Source of the DNA: Bacillus solitudinis
Lineage (GTDB): Bacteria; Bacillota; Bacilli; Bacillales; Bacillaceae_D
Direction of reading: 5' to 3'
NCBI RefSeq assembly: GCF_002797395.1
Contig: NZ_KZ454943.1
Coordinates: forward strand, 2,060,114 to 2,120,113
Length of the DNA stretch: 60,000 nt
Below, one piece after another: positions 1 through 9,904 of this stretch. The notes beneath the pieces were generated by a model, which searched no databases, had not been told where the DNA came from, and worked only from the letters and a program-made list of their open reading frames with translations. The position numbers were made by a program, and so were the translations under genes. How positions within the stretch are numbered: position 1 is the stretch's first letter; each line of letters opens with the position of its first letter.

Positions 1-60
1 GCAAGAAAAAGTGATTCTTGGTTCAATCCATTTTATAATGAAAAAAAGGAGTGATAACGA

Positions 61-1497
61 ATGAACCAAACTTCAACTCCGCTTATACAAGCAATCCAAA
101 TGCACCTAAACCAAGACTCTACATCCTTTCATGTTCCAGGTCATAAAAATGGATTGGTTTTCCATAGTGGGCTTTTTGAAGATTTTAAACAGGTCCTTCG
201 GTATGATGTAACTGAACTTGAAGGTCTTGATGATTTACATAGCCCGATTGGTCCAATATTAGAAGCACAACAATTAGCAGCTACTTTTTATAGAGCAGGG
301 CATACTTTTTTCTTAGTAGGTGGATCGACTGTAGGCAATTTAGCAATGGTTTATGCAATCTGTAATCCTGGGGATACAGTACTTGTACAACGGAACGCTC
401 ATAAATCAGTTTTTCACGCATTAAAATTAGCAAATGTAAAACCCATTTTGCTCGCTCCTGAATATGATAAAGAAACAGGGCATCCAATCGGAGTAGCGAC
501 AAAAACATTTCAGATAGCGTTAAGTAGCTATCCTGAGGCGAAAGCTGTACTCCTAACATATCCAAATTATTACGGAGTGGGATTGGATCCGAAGGAAATT
601 ATTACAGTGGCAAAAGAAAAAAATCTCTATGTGCTTGTCGATGAGGCACATGGAGCGCACTTTCAAATTTCTGACTCATTTCCTCCTTCTGCTCTGTCGC
701 TTGGAGCTGATATCGTTGTGCAATCAGCACACAAGACCCTTCCCTCACTAACAATGGGATCTTATTTACACGTTCACCCGAATCAAGTTAATAAAGTTGA
801 AAAGCTTCAGGATGCCCTTGGTATGTTTCAATCAAGTAGTCCCTCTTATCTTATTTTGGCATCCTTAGACGCCGCAAGAGCTTATGCAGAAATGTTAGAT
901 AAACAGAGAATTATATCTATTCTTGCAGGAGTTCGTACGTTTAAACGCGAATTAGCTACCATTGGACAAATAGAAGTTATAGAGTGGCAAGATGAACGCT
1001 ATCATTGTGACCCCTTAAAGGTTACAATTAAATCATTAAGTAATTTAACAGGCTATCAATTACAACACATTTTTAATCAACAAGGCATATATACCGAGTT
1101 AGCGGATTTGAATCATGTTTTATTCGTTCTTGGTTTAGAAGAACTTACGGATATTCGAGAAATGATTGAGAAGCTAGCCTCAATTCTTTCTGTGTATCCT
1201 GTTGTCAAAGCCAAAGAACCTGTTCCTTTTGTAGGGGAGAAGGTCTCTAGTCTTACGTTATCTTATGAGGAAGTGGCAATGCGTTCTACAAAAAGGGTAC
1301 CACTTGCCAAAGCAGTTAATCAAATAGCGGCAGAGTCGGTTATTCCATATCCACCAGGAGTTCCAATTCTTCTTCCAGGAGAAAAGGTAAAAAAAGAAGT
1401 CATTAATCAAATTGTAGAAATAGAACGTGCAGGTGCTCATTTTCAAGGACATCAGCGATTAAATGAAGGAATACTTATTGTCGAGTTGGAGGATTAG
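61..1497 (+). CDS. yaaO: Orn/Lys/Arg decarboxylase-family PLP enzyme (YaaO-like)
   Basis: Predicted pyridoxal-phosphate enzyme of the lysine/arginine/ornithine decarboxylase family (fold type I), 478 residues, cytosolic. The N-terminal FHVPGHKNG motif, the VDEAHGAHF block near residue 197 and SAHKT with the Schiff-base lysine at K225 are all visible. A C-terminal decarboxylase domain carries [12 protein letters not shown]. It lacks the N-terminal wing domain of the large inducible decarboxylases, as is usual for the short Bacillus form. An AAAGGAG ribosome site sits about 10 bases before the ATG. It lies 2 bp before tmk, so co-transcription is likely. Substrate cannot be assigned from sequence. 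Confidence 0.9.
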   Translation: MNQTSTPLIQAIQMHLNQDSTSFHVPGHKNGLVFHSGLFEDFKQVLRYDVTELEGLDDLHSPIGPILEAQQLAATFYRAGHTFFLVGGSTVGNLAMVYAICNPGDTVLVQRNAHKSVFHALKLANVKPILLAPEYDKETGHPIGVATKTFQIALSSYPEAKAVLLTYPNYYGVGLDPKEIITVAKEKNLYVLVDEAHGAHFQISDSFPPSALSLGADIVVQSAHKTLPSLTMGSYLHVHPNQVNKVEKLQDALGMFQSSSPSYLILASLDAARAYAEMLDKQRIISILAGVRTFKRELATIGQIEVIEWQDERYHCDPLKVTIKSLSNLTGYQLQHIFNQQGIYTELADLNHVLFVLGLEELTDIREMIEKLASILSVYPVVKAKEPVPFVGEKVSSLTLSYEEVAMRSTKRVPLAKAVNQIAAESVIPYPPGVPILLPGEKVKKEVINQIVEIERAGAHFQGHQRLNEGILIVELED

Positions 1498-1499
1498 CA

Positions 1500-2484
<985 letters not shown>

Positions 2485-2498
2485 GGGTGAGGCAATTA

Positions 2499-3488
2499 AT
2501 GAATACTTGGGAACAATTACGTGTAACGCAGCCTCTAGTCGTGAATATGCTGCTGCGAAGCATTGAAAAGAAAAGACTAGCACATGCTTATTTATTTGAA
2601 GGAAGCAAAGGAACAGGCAAAAAGAGAGTTGCTCTTCAGTTAACGAAGAGCTTCTTTTGTAAGGAGCGGACAGGCATCGAGCCTTGTCAAGTCTGCACAG
2701 ATTGTAAAAGGATTGAACATGGCAATCATCCAGATATGCATGTCATTGAACCAGAAGGTCAATCTATAAAAAAAGCACAGATTGACCATTTACAAAAGGA
2801 ATTTTCCTACCGTGGCATGGAATCCACTCAAAAAGTCTATATTGTTGATGATGCAGATAAAATGACTGCAAGTGCGGCAAATAGCCTTCTTAAGTTTCTA
2901 GAAGACCCGACAGCCCCAACACTTGCTCTTTTATTAACGGAGAATGGCTCAAGAATTCTTCCAACTATTCAATCACGTAGCCAGCAACTAACTTTTTCTC
3001 CGTTGCCTAGAGAAGAATTTATGAAGGTATTGGAGGATGCAGGAATATCTAAGCAAATTTCCAGCATACTGGCTAGTTTGACAACAAGTTTTGAGGAGGC
3101 CACGGCGCTTTCTGAAGGGGATTGGATTGCACAAGCACGAAGCGTAGTGATACAATTACAAGAAGAGCTCTATGATAGACCAAGTCAAGTGCTCTTTACT
3201 CTTCAAGAAAAGTGGTTGCCTCTTTTTAAAGAAAGGCGAGAACAAGAACTTGGTCTTGATTTGATACTCTTATGGTTGAGAGACCTTTTATATATACAGA
3301 TTGGTAGGTACGAGCATTTAACATATCTTGACCAAAGAAACCAATTGGAACAACAAGCACTATCTAGTTCGCAGGAAAGAACGAGTCAAAATATGTCTGC
3401 CGTTTTGGAAGCAAAACGGCATCTGAGCGCTAATGTAAACATCCAGCTTTTAATGGAAAAGCTGTTGCTCAGTATACAGGAGGGATAG
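2499..3488 (+). CDS. holB: DNA polymerase III subunit delta'
   Basis: Clamp-loader delta' subunit, 329 residues. It belongs to the AAA+ family, with GSKGTGKK at the Walker A position (residues 35-42). A zinc-binding cysteine set (C54, C63, C66, C69) lies in CQVCTDCKRIEHGNHPD. A D-A-D-K-M block follows, and SRSQ stands where other clamp-loader subunits have SRC. The reading frame extends 12 bases upstream to a GTG, but the ATG at 2499 has GGGTGAGG at a sensible distance and gives the usual MNTWEQL start. The gene sits directly between darA and ricT. Confidence 0.94.
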   Translation: MNTWEQLRVTQPLVVNMLLRSIEKKRLAHAYLFEGSKGTGKKRVALQLTKSFFCKERTGIEPCQVCTDCKRIEHGNHPDMHVIEPEGQSIKKAQIDHLQKEFSYRGMESTQKVYIVDDADKMTASAANSLLKFLEDPTAPTLALLLTENGSRILPTIQSRSQQLTFSPLPREEFMKVLEDAGISKQISSILASLTTSFEEATALSEGDWIAQARSVVIQLQEELYDRPSQVLFTLQEKWLPLFKERREQELGLDLILLWLRDLLYIQIGRYEHLTYLDQRNQLEQQALSSSQERTSQNMSAVLEAKRHLSANVNIQLLMEKLLLSIQEG

Positions 3489-3492
3489 ACGA

Positions 3493-4314
3493 TTGCATCA
3501 AGTTGTAGGCGTTCGCTTTAAAAAAGCGGGCAAAATCTATTACTTCTCCCCAGGAAGCTTTGAGCTTGAGAAGGGGGAAGCTGTCATCGTCGAAACATCA
3601 CGAGGAGTCGAATATGGAAGGGTTGTTATTGGGATTAAATCGGTAGGAAATAACGATGTGGTCCTTCCGTTAAAGCAAGTCATTCGAATCGCGACTCCAA
3701 AGGACAAACTTACCGTTCAAGAGAATCGTGAGGCGGCCCAAAAAGCCTTTGACGTATGTAACGAGAAAATTCACGAACATCAACTTGATATGAAACTTGT
3801 TGATGTTGAGTATACATTTGATCGGAACAAGGTACTATTTTATTTCACAGCGGATGGACGAATTGATTTTCGCGACTTAGTGAAGGACTTGGCTGCTGTG
3901 TTTCGGACAAGAATTGAACTTAGACAAATTGGTGTTAGAGATGAAGCAAAAATGCTAGGTGGAATTGGTCCATGTGGTCGAGTTCTTTGCTGCTCATCGT
4001 TTCTGGGCGATTTTGAGCCGGTTTCGATAAAAATGGCGAAAGACCAAAACCTCTCATTAAATCCAGCGAAAATTTCAGGTTTATGTGGGCGATTAATGTG
4101 TTGTTTAAAATACGAAAATGATATGTATGAGTCCGCTAAACAAGAGTTGCCTGATGTAGGAAAGAGAATTTCTACACCGCATGGAAAAGGGAAAGTTATT
4201 GGTTTAAATTTATTGGAGCGATTGGTTCAAGTTGATTTAGGGGAAGGAGAGCGTGTGCTCGATTTTACCATGGACGAATTAATGGGGACTGTGCCGACTG
4301 AATCCACAGAATGA
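3493..4314 (+). CDS. ricT: Regulatory iron-sulfur protein RicT (YaaT, Y-complex)
   Basis: Member of the RicA-RicF-RicT complex, which carries [4Fe-4S] clusters and steers RNase Y mRNA processing. In B. subtilis it promotes sporulation, competence and biofilm formation. The 273-residue PSP1-domain protein has the conserved GGIGPCGRVLCC and GLCGRLMCC cysteine motifs in its middle. The start is TTG at 3493, preceded by AGGAGGG overlapping the end of holB. An ATG start is not available near the conserved N-terminus. It lies 15 bp before yabA. Confidence 0.95.
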   Translation: MHQVVGVRFKKAGKIYYFSPGSFELEKGEAVIVETSRGVEYGRVVIGIKSVGNNDVVLPLKQVIRIATPKDKLTVQENREAAQKAFDVCNEKIHEHQLDMKLVDVEYTFDRNKVLFYFTADGRIDFRDLVKDLAAVFRTRIELRQIGVRDEAKMLGGIGPCGRVLCCSSFLGDFEPVSIKMAKDQNLSLNPAKISGLCGRLMCCLKYENDMYESAKQELPDVGKRISTPHGKGKVIGLNLLERLVQVDLGEGERVLDFTMDELMGTVPTESTE

Positions 4315-4329
4315 TGAGGTGGAAGCAAC

Positions 4330-4674
4330 GTGGACAAAAAGGCAATCTTTACACAAGTAAGTCAAATAGAAGAGCGACTTGGCGAGCTCCATAATGAACT
4401 ACGTGGTTTAAAGGAGCAGCTCGCTTATTTAATCGAAGAAAACCATTACTTGCATATTGAGAATGGAAACTTGCGAGAACGACTCGATAAGGAAGTAGAT
4501 GAAACCAGTGGTAAAACACCTAATGAGAAGAAGAAACCTTCTGTTGGTGAAGGCTATGATAATTTAGCACGCCTGTATCAAGAAGGTTTTCACGTGTGTA
4601 ACACTCATTATGGAAGTATACGTATTGACGGGGATGATTGTCTGTTTTGTCTATCGTTTCTGCATCAAAAGTAA
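4330..4674 (+). CDS. yabA: Replication initiation control protein YabA
   Basis: Negative regulator of chromosomal replication initiation that bridges DnaA and the DnaN clamp. The 114-residue protein has an N-terminal leucine-rich coiled coil (residues about 1-65), a polar linker, and a C-terminal zinc site made from HVCNTHYG and CLFC. It starts at GTG with a GAGGTGG ribosome site. It is the last gene of the run from tmk: a strong hairpin terminator begins 12 bp after its stop. Confidence 0.95.
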   Translation: MDKKAIFTQVSQIEERLGELHNELRGLKEQLAYLIEENHYLHIENGNLRERLDKEVDETSGKTPNEKKKPSVGEGYDNLARLYQEGFHVCNTHYGSIRIDGDDCLFCLSFLHQK

Positions 4675-4685
4675 CCATAGAAGGA

Positions 4686-4713
4686 CCTTCCGCACCTTGT
4701 CGGAAGGCTTTTT
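4686..4713 (+). terminator. Rho-independent terminator after yabA
   Basis: A 7-bp stem CCTTCCG/CGGAAGG with an 8-base loop is followed by C and five T residues. It separates the tmk-yabA group from trmN6. Confidence 0.85.
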
Positions 4714-4767
4714 CTATAGTCACAGTGTTGGTGGCTATGGATTTACATAAACGAGGAGGACATGTAG

Positions 4768-5508
4768 ATGTCACTAAACTTCGATGAGCGATTAGATTAT
4801 ATAGCAGGAACTGATTTAAAAATAATTCAAAGTCCCTCCGTCTTTTCTTTCTCCATTGACGCGGTCCTACTAGCGCGATTTGTCTCTGTACCAATTCAAA
4901 AGGGACAAATTCTTGATTTGTGTACAGGAAATGGTATCATTCCAATTATACTCACTACGAGAAGTCGTGCTCATATTACAGGAATTGAGATACAAGAAAG
5001 ACTTTATCAAATGGCCAAACGCTCAAGTGTAATCAATCAACTTGAAAGTCAGGTTTCACTCCTTCATGCTGATATTAATCAATTATCACCTGACATTAAA
5101 CGAAGTTACTATGATGTGGTTACGTGTAACCCTCCTTATTTTGAGACGGTAACTCCTGATGAGCTTAATCACAACATACACTTTGCGATTGCACGCCATG
5201 AAATACATTGTTCGTTAGAGGATGTTATTCGTGTTTGTAGTGAGTGTGTTAAGTCAAGAGGCAAGGTAGCTCTTGTACATAGACCTGAACGCCTAGCGGA
5301 TATAATTAGTCTTATGCGCAAATATCGTATTGAGGCAAAACGAATGCAACTCATTTACCCGAAAGCCGGTAAGGTTGCTAATATGGTGCTAGTGGAAGGT
5401 ATTAAAGACGGCAGTCCAGGAATGACTTGTTTAGCGCCTATAAACATTTATAAGGAGAACGGCCAATATACTACCGCTTTTCGGGAAGTATATGAAGGAA
5501 TGAATTAA
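4768..5508 (+). CDS. trmN6: tRNA1(Val) adenine-N6 methyltransferase-like protein
   Basis: SAM-dependent methyltransferase predicted to methylate A37 of a tRNA (YabB/TrmN6 family), 246 residues. The SAM-binding motif I is LDLCTGNGIIP near residue 48. The N6-adenine motif NPPY is at N121-Y124. A GAGGAGG ribosome site precedes the ATG at good spacing. In B. subtilis a GIY-YIG gene (yazA) separates this gene from rsmI. Here only about 30 bp lie between them, so yazA is missing at this site. Confidence 0.92.
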   Translation: MSLNFDERLDYIAGTDLKIIQSPSVFSFSIDAVLLARFVSVPIQKGQILDLCTGNGIIPIILTTRSRAHITGIEIQERLYQMAKRSSVINQLESQVSLLHADINQLSPDIKRSYYDVVTCNPPYFETVTPDELNHNIHFAIARHEIHCSLEDVIRVCSECVKSRGKVALVHRPERLADIISLMRKYRIEAKRMQLIYPKAGKVANMVLVEGIKDGSPGMTCLAPINIYKENGQYTTAFREVYEGMN

Positions 5509-5538
5509 AAGATATGTCAAAGAAAAAAGGTGAAGCCA

Positions 5539-6399
5539 ATGCAGCAACAAAATAGTTTTCAAGAACAAGAAAAAGGAGCCCTTTATTTAGTCCCAACTCC
5601 TATTGGTAACCTAGAAGATATGACGTTTAGAGCAGTTCGAATCTTACAAGAGTCCAATTTGATTGCGGCTGAAGACACAAGACAATCAAAAAAACTGTGT
5701 AGGCATTTTGAAATAGAGACCCCACTCGTCAGTTATCATGAGCACAATAAACAAACAGCTGGTCCTACTTTAATCGAAGAAATGAAGCAAGGAAAGCAAG
5801 TTTCACTAGTAAGTGATGCTGGAATGCCTGCAATATCCGACCCAGGGTTTGATTTAGTCCAACTTGCGATTGCTGAAGGTATAGCTGTTATTTCACTACC
5901 TGGAGCCAATGCAGCATTAACTAGTTTAATTGCCTCAGGTTTGTCGACGTCCCAATTTCAGTTTATCGGTTTTTTACCACGTCAGAAAAAACAAAGGGTA
6001 GAGATACTAGAAGGGCTAAAATCTTTGCAAGCGACGATGATGTTTTATGAAGCACCACATCGAATAAAGGAAACACTTTCCGCGATGCTTGAAGTACTCG
6101 GAAATAGAAGGATTTGTATTTGTCGCGAGTTGACGAAAAAGTTTGAAGAATATCAAAGGGGTACGTTAGAGGAAGCATTGATTTGGTGTGAAAAAGGTAC
6201 TATTAAAGGAGAATTTTGTGTGATTGTTGAAGGTGCTACGGAAGTAGAGGAGAAAGAACAATGGTGGAATTCACTTACACTTCTTCAACATGTAGAACAT
6301 TATATAAATCTTGGAATTCCTTCAAAAGATGCAATAAAAAAAGTTTCAGTTGAACGAGATCTCCAAAAACGCGAGGTTTATCAAGCCTATCACACGTAA
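5539..6399 (+). CDS. rsmI: 16S rRNA (cytidine(1402)-2'-O)-methyltransferase
   Basis: Methylates the ribose of C1402 in the ribosomal P site. The tetrapyrrole-methylase fold is shown by LYLVPTPIGNLEDMTFRA at the N-terminus, the AAEDTRQSKKL block, SDAGMPAISDPG and LPGANAALTSL. A GTG nine bases upstream opens the same frame. The ATG at 5539 is preferred because AAGGTGA lies 5 bases before it and the protein then has the family length of 286 residues. Ends before a bidirectional terminator shared with abrB. Confidence 0.95.
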   Translation: MQQQNSFQEQEKGALYLVPTPIGNLEDMTFRAVRILQESNLIAAEDTRQSKKLCRHFEIETPLVSYHEHNKQTAGPTLIEEMKQGKQVSLVSDAGMPAISDPGFDLVQLAIAEGIAVISLPGANAALTSLIASGLSTSQFQFIGFLPRQKKQRVEILEGLKSLQATMMFYEAPHRIKETLSAMLEVLGNRRICICRELTKKFEEYQRGTLEEALIWCEKGTIKGEFCVIVEGATEVEEKEQWWNSLTLLQHVEHYINLGIPSKDAIKKVSVERDLQKREVYQAYHT

Positions 6400-6412
6400 G
6401 TATTAAAAAAAG

Positions 6413-6437
6413 GACTCTGAGAGATTCAGAGTCTTTT
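6413..6437. terminator. Bidirectional terminator between rsmI and abrB
   Basis: An 8-bp perfect stem GACTCTGA/TCAGAGTC has T-rich tracts on both sides: TTTT on the plus strand and a run of seven A, read as T, on the minus strand. It lies between the convergent genes rsmI and abrB and can serve both. Confidence 0.9.
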
Positions 6438-6444
6438 CCTACGA

Positions 6445-6732
6445 TTATGATTGTGAACGTGCCACGTATTCTTGTAGGTCTTTAATGATATCTTGTGCAC
6501 CTTGTGGGCTAAGAATGATTTTCCCGCCAGCAATTGAAAGATTATCATCTGAAACTTCCCCAGTAATTTGACAAGTCATATTTGGCTTGTACTTTTTAAG
6601 GATAATACGGTCATTATCAACATAGATTTCAAGCGCATCTTTTTCAGCAATATCAAGTGTACGACGAAGTTCAATAGGAATAACAACGCGACCTAGTTCA
6701 TCAACTTTACGAACGATACCAGTAGATTTCAT
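6445..6732 (-). CDS. abrB: Transition-state regulator AbrB
   Basis: DNA-binding swapped-hairpin transcription factor that represses post-exponential genes such as spoVG until Spo0A lowers its level. The 95-residue protein has the AbrB N-terminal domain (MKSTGIVRKVDELGRVVIP, ELRRTLDI) and a C-terminal multimerisation domain. A cysteine occurs at the usual place, in MTCQITGEV. It is the only minus-strand gene in the window. GAGGAG lies 11 bases before the ATG. A second AbrB-family protein, SpoVT, is encoded at 30316. Confidence 0.96.
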   Translation of the reverse strand: MKSTGIVRKVDELGRVVIPIELRRTLDIAEKDALEIYVDNDRIILKKYKPNMTCQITGEVSDDNLSIAGGKIILSPQGAQDIIKDLQEYVARSQS

Positions 6733-6784
6733 AATAAATTTTGTCTCCTCTCAGACAGAACAACTTTATTTATTTGTGTCATTA

Positions 6785-6837
6785 TTCGACATTTTTCTTT
6801 CTGAACTAAGAATACCAATGTTTCCAAAACAAGTCAA
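6785..6837 (-). promoter_or_regulatory. abrB promoter with a downstream Spo0A box
   Basis: On the minus strand, TTGACT (6832-6837) and TATTCT (6809-6814) are separated by 17 bp, a good sigma-A promoter. Downstream, a perfect 0A box TGTCGAA (plus-strand 6785-6791) lies where bound Spo0A would block transcription, as established for abrB in B. subtilis. The remainder of the 210-bp gap to nurA is AT-rich, and I see no clear plus-strand promoter in it. Confidence 0.75.
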
Positions 6838-6942
6838 TTACTTTTTTTTTGTTTTTCATAGCTTATTTTTATAAAAAAGGCAGATTTTTTACTTTTAAGT
6901 CCGACTAAATCAAGGTTTTTTTATATTTAAGGGGGGCCGATT

Positions 6943-7902
6943 ATGTTTGAACTAGCACCAGATTTCGCCGAAAAAATCAAAAAATTAGGCGAATCCCTTC
7001 AGCATACTTACCAATTATCTTTAGGTGATAGAAAGATGATTCGACAAAAACTAAGCGAATCCAATGCTGTATTTCGACAAATGTCTCGTCTTTCCCCTGA
7101 ATCATTATCGGAAAAATTAAGAGAAGGTAAATTGGCCGCTGTTGATGGGTCAGTAAATCAGACTCTTGGTGAAGCACCTCATGTAGTTTACTTATTTCAG
7201 GCACTTGCGAAAACAACTACAGGAAATGAGTGTCGTGAATCAGATGTATATGCGCCACTCTTAGACGATAGAGATGAGAAGGAACGACCGCAACCAATGA
7301 AATGGAGAGCTCATTTGTTAGCAAAGCTAGAATTAACCGTAGCTTTAAAGCTAATTGAATCAGAGCCTATTAAATTAATGATGATGGATGGGGCCTTATA
7401 TCATTATCGCATTGATGCCCCGGAGGAATGGGAAAAACTACGAATGCAAGCTTTAGAAAAGAGAGTTCTTCTTGTTGGTGTGTCGGAAGAGATTACGACA
7501 GAGAACATTGTGAAATTACCTAGGTTTACGTTGTTTGAAAAGCAACCTTTCTCTTATGACCGGGATTTACTTTTTGGAGTACTAGAAAAAGGTGAAACAG
7601 TTTATATAGAAGAAATACAACAAAAAGCAGGCTTACAGTCGATTTGGATGCGTCCAAGCTCAAGTCCTGCGATTACTGGTTTTGACATGCTTGAAGAGCA
7701 GGCAAATCAAAAAGATGAGGTTGCAGATATGTTGTATACATTGACACCAAGTGAAGGAAGGGGAATTCCATTATGGCTAGATCATATTGACCGCGATGTT
7801 CGTGTAACAGACAAGCTCGTTGATGCATTAATAGAGCAATACATTGCTCCAGAAACAAGACAAAAGTTCTTCACAAGAAAACGCCAAGAACGCCCGTTTT
7901 AA
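6943..7902 (+). CDS. nurA: DNA double-strand break repair nuclease NurA
   Basis: Predicted single-strand-specific endonuclease and 5'-3' exonuclease that works with the HerA ATPase at DNA ends. The 319-residue protein shows the two aspartate motifs of the NurA domain: AVDGS with D68 and MMMDGALY with D149. A C-terminal HIDRDVRV segment also fits the family. GGGGGG precedes the ATG. The adjacent herA supports the assignment. The TAA stop lies inside the first of two 54-bp repeats, so the repeat supplies the stop codon and the native C-terminus may have been altered. No homologue is found between abrB and metS in B. subtilis as I recall it. Confidence 0.88.
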   Translation: MFELAPDFAEKIKKLGESLQHTYQLSLGDRKMIRQKLSESNAVFRQMSRLSPESLSEKLREGKLAAVDGSVNQTLGEAPHVVYLFQALAKTTTGNECRESDVYAPLLDDRDEKERPQPMKWRAHLLAKLELTVALKLIESEPIKLMMMDGALYHYRIDAPEEWEKLRMQALEKRVLLVGVSEEITTENIVKLPRFTLFEKQPFSYDRDLLFGVLEKGETVYIEEIQQKAGLQSIWMRPSSSPAITGFDMLEEQANQKDEVADMLYTLTPSEGRGIPLWLDHIDRDVRVTDKLVDALIEQYIAPETRQKFFTRKRQERPF

Positions 7903-8004
7903 AGAGTCGCAAGCCTTTGCGACGGCAGCCGCGCGAAGGAAGGCTCAAGGTTTTAAAGAGTCGCAAGCCTTTGCGACGGCAGCCGCGTGAAAGAAGGCTC
8001 GGGT
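7897..8004 (+). repeat. Two tandem 54-bp structured repeats between nurA and herA
   Basis: Units 7897-7950 and 7951-8004 match except for about five bases. Each holds a 7-bp perfect hairpin (GTCGCAA/TTGCGAC around GCCT), the octamer GGCAGCCG, and a downstream AAGGCT that is complementary to AGCCTT in the hairpin. The first unit starts inside the last nurA codon. Translated, the units give arginine-rich RRQPR peptides that artificially lengthen the herA frame. The plan matches the larger 73-bp array at 10217-11570. Confidence 0.9.
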
Positions 8005-8039
8005 TAGTAAAGATTCCATGTATAAAGGAGGAAATCAGC

Positions 8040-9872
8040 ATGCAAATTGTAGGTGTGACTACCCAACATGAAGTGTTTGTTGCATCAAAAACACATAAAT
8101 TTCGAATGAATGAGATATTTGTAATTGAAGATGAGCAGCTAAATGAGCCTAAAGGGGAAGTCGTTGAGACATTTTCCTACAATCGCTATATTCCAATGGG
8201 GTTTGATAAGGGGCTTGTTGATAGTCAAGTTTTAAAAACGCTTGAACAAATTGGCTATGATATAGGTGCAGATGACATCCACTTAGCAAAGGTTCGCCTT
8301 TTTGAGGAGGCGACACAGCCCCTACAGACCGGAGCGCATGTCCGTCATCCTGCCTTTGATGAAATAGCTCCTTTATTAGTAAAGTCAACACCCCAGGCGG
8401 GTATGATAGTAGGGGAAATCAAAGCAACAGACTTTATAGCAAAGACAGTACCAAGCCATCTACAAGGTTTATTTCATATACAAGATACCGAGGACGTCCG
8501 ACTGCAACAAGGCGTACCCTTTATTTTTGATATTCGAGCGATGCAGCAATATCCCCATATTGGTGTATTTGGGGGGTCAGGATCTGGAAAGTCATTTGGA
8601 TTACGTGTCATGTTAGAGGAACTAATGAAGCTCAGGATCCCTACTCTAGTGTTTGATCCACATTTTGAAATGAACTTTGAAGCAACAGCAGACGGGGTCG
8701 GTGATGTACCTTCTTATCAGGACCACTATACCGTTGTACAAATTGGACGGGACGTAGGAGTAGATTTCTCCGCTTTATCCACACGAGATGTGGAACGGCT
8801 GTTATCGGCTGCGGGATCATTAACAGAGTCGATGATTAACGTGATTCAAAGCATTCATAAACGACGGGATAGCTACCAATCATTTAGTGATCGCGTTGCG
8901 AATGTTGCAGAGGCATTAGAATTAGGGAAACAAAAGATTGACGCAATGGTACATGATGGAGGAATGTCTCGTGAAGATATTCAGCGGTACGGGACATTTA
9001 AGAAACTTCTTGATCAATTTGGTAGCCTGCCCCTTGCTTCGATTAAAGGCATTCAGTGGAGGGCGAATCGTCTTCACCATGCGGGTCTTTTCCAACAGAA
9101 TATTCGGGCAATTGAACAAGGAATCCATGGAGGACAACTTGTTGTTGTACAAGGAGCTGTTTGGTTGCTTCAGGTTTTTTCGAGTTATGTCATTGGTGCT
9201 CTTTATGGAAAACGACGTGCCTACAAAGACGCAAAGCTCCAACAGCAGCAAGGTGAATTTTTCCCCCCGTTTGTAATTGTTACTGACGAAGCGCATAATT
9301 TTGCACCTAAAGGTTATGATTCGCCAGCAAAATCTGTCTTGAAGGAAATTGCCCAGGAGGGAAGAAAGTACGGAGCCTTCCTGATCTTAGCCACTCAACG
9401 TCCAACATTACTCGATGAAACGATTACCGCACAATTAAATTCAAAGTTTGTGTTTCGGACTGTAAGGGGAACGGATATTCAAACGATAAAAGAAGAAACG
9501 GATTTGACGAACGAAGAAGGAAAGCGCCTTCCATATTTACGGTCTGGCGACGTATTTGTTTCTTCAGCCATTATGGGTCGTACGATGGCTGTACGGATAC
9601 GGTTAGCTCATTCAACGAGTCCTCATACATTAAATCCATTTGATGAGCTTCTGCAAATGAATAACCAGGGTGATGACGATGTATTGTCAGCTATCGAGCC
9701 GTTTCTGCCATTAGCGGAAATGAGCTTAATGAATTACTTGACCGACATCAACAAGGGAGCGAAGAAATCATGGGATATCCAAACGTGGAAAAAGGAGCTA
9801 GAGCGTCTTTGTGAGAAAGGAAAGCTAAAAAAACAAAAGACGCCATTCGCAACTTTGTATGACCGCTCTTGA
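8040..9872 (+). CDS. herA: HerA-type DNA translocase ATPase
   Basis: Hexameric P-loop ATPase of the FtsK/HerA superfamily, expected to pump DNA into NurA during end resection. The 610 residues begin with a HAS-barrel-like domain (about 1-150). Walker A GGSGSGKS follows near residues 178-185 (K184), Walker B with DEAH at 416-419, and an ATQRP sensor. The open frame starts earlier at 7917, but that extension is only translated repeat. ATG 8040 has AAAGGAGG 8 bases upstream. The gene's TGA overlaps the -35 box of the metG promoter. I see no break in the gene. Confidence 0.9.
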   Translation: MQIVGVTTQHEVFVASKTHKFRMNEIFVIEDEQLNEPKGEVVETFSYNRYIPMGFDKGLVDSQVLKTLEQIGYDIGADDIHLAKVRLFEEATQPLQTGAHVRHPAFDEIAPLLVKSTPQAGMIVGEIKATDFIAKTVPSHLQGLFHIQDTEDVRLQQGVPFIFDIRAMQQYPHIGVFGGSGSGKSFGLRVMLEELMKLRIPTLVFDPHFEMNFEATADGVGDVPSYQDHYTVVQIGRDVGVDFSALSTRDVERLLSAAGSLTESMINVIQSIHKRRDSYQSFSDRVANVAEALELGKQKIDAMVHDGGMSREDIQRYGTFKKLLDQFGSLPLASIKGIQWRANRLHHAGLFQQNIRAIEQGIHGGQLVVVQGAVWLLQVFSSYVIGALYGKRRAYKDAKLQQQQGEFFPPFVIVTDEAHNFAPKGYDSPAKSVLKEIAQEGRKYGAFLILATQRPTLLDETITAQLNSKFVFRTVRGTDIQTIKEETDLTNEEGKRLPYLRSGDVFVSSAIMGRTMAVRIRLAHSTSPHTLNPFDELLQMNNQGDDDVLSAIEPFLPLAEMSLMNYLTDINKGAKKSWDIQTWKKELERLCEKGKLKKQKTPFATLYDRS

Positions 9873-9898
9873 CAGTGACCTGTATCATTCGGTATATT
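9869..9898 (+). promoter_or_regulatory. Sigma-A promoter of the metG T-box leader
   Basis: TTGACA (9869-9874) and TATATT (9893-9898) are 18 bp apart. The -35 box overlaps the herA stop codon. It is placed to transcribe the T-box leader that follows. Confidence 0.75.
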
Positions 9899-9904
9899 TT
9901 GGAT

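Noticed and set aside
4520-4894. Minus-strand 124-residue frame across yabA and trmN6
   Set aside because: It spans a terminator and the starts of two real genes.
7917-8039. N-terminal 41 residues of a longer HerA
   Set aside because: The segment is translated repeat sequence, and a strong ribosome site marks ATG 8040.
8922-9296. Overlapping frames of 112-124 residues inside herA on both strands
   Set aside because: Both lie within a well-supported ATPase gene and show no domain of their own.
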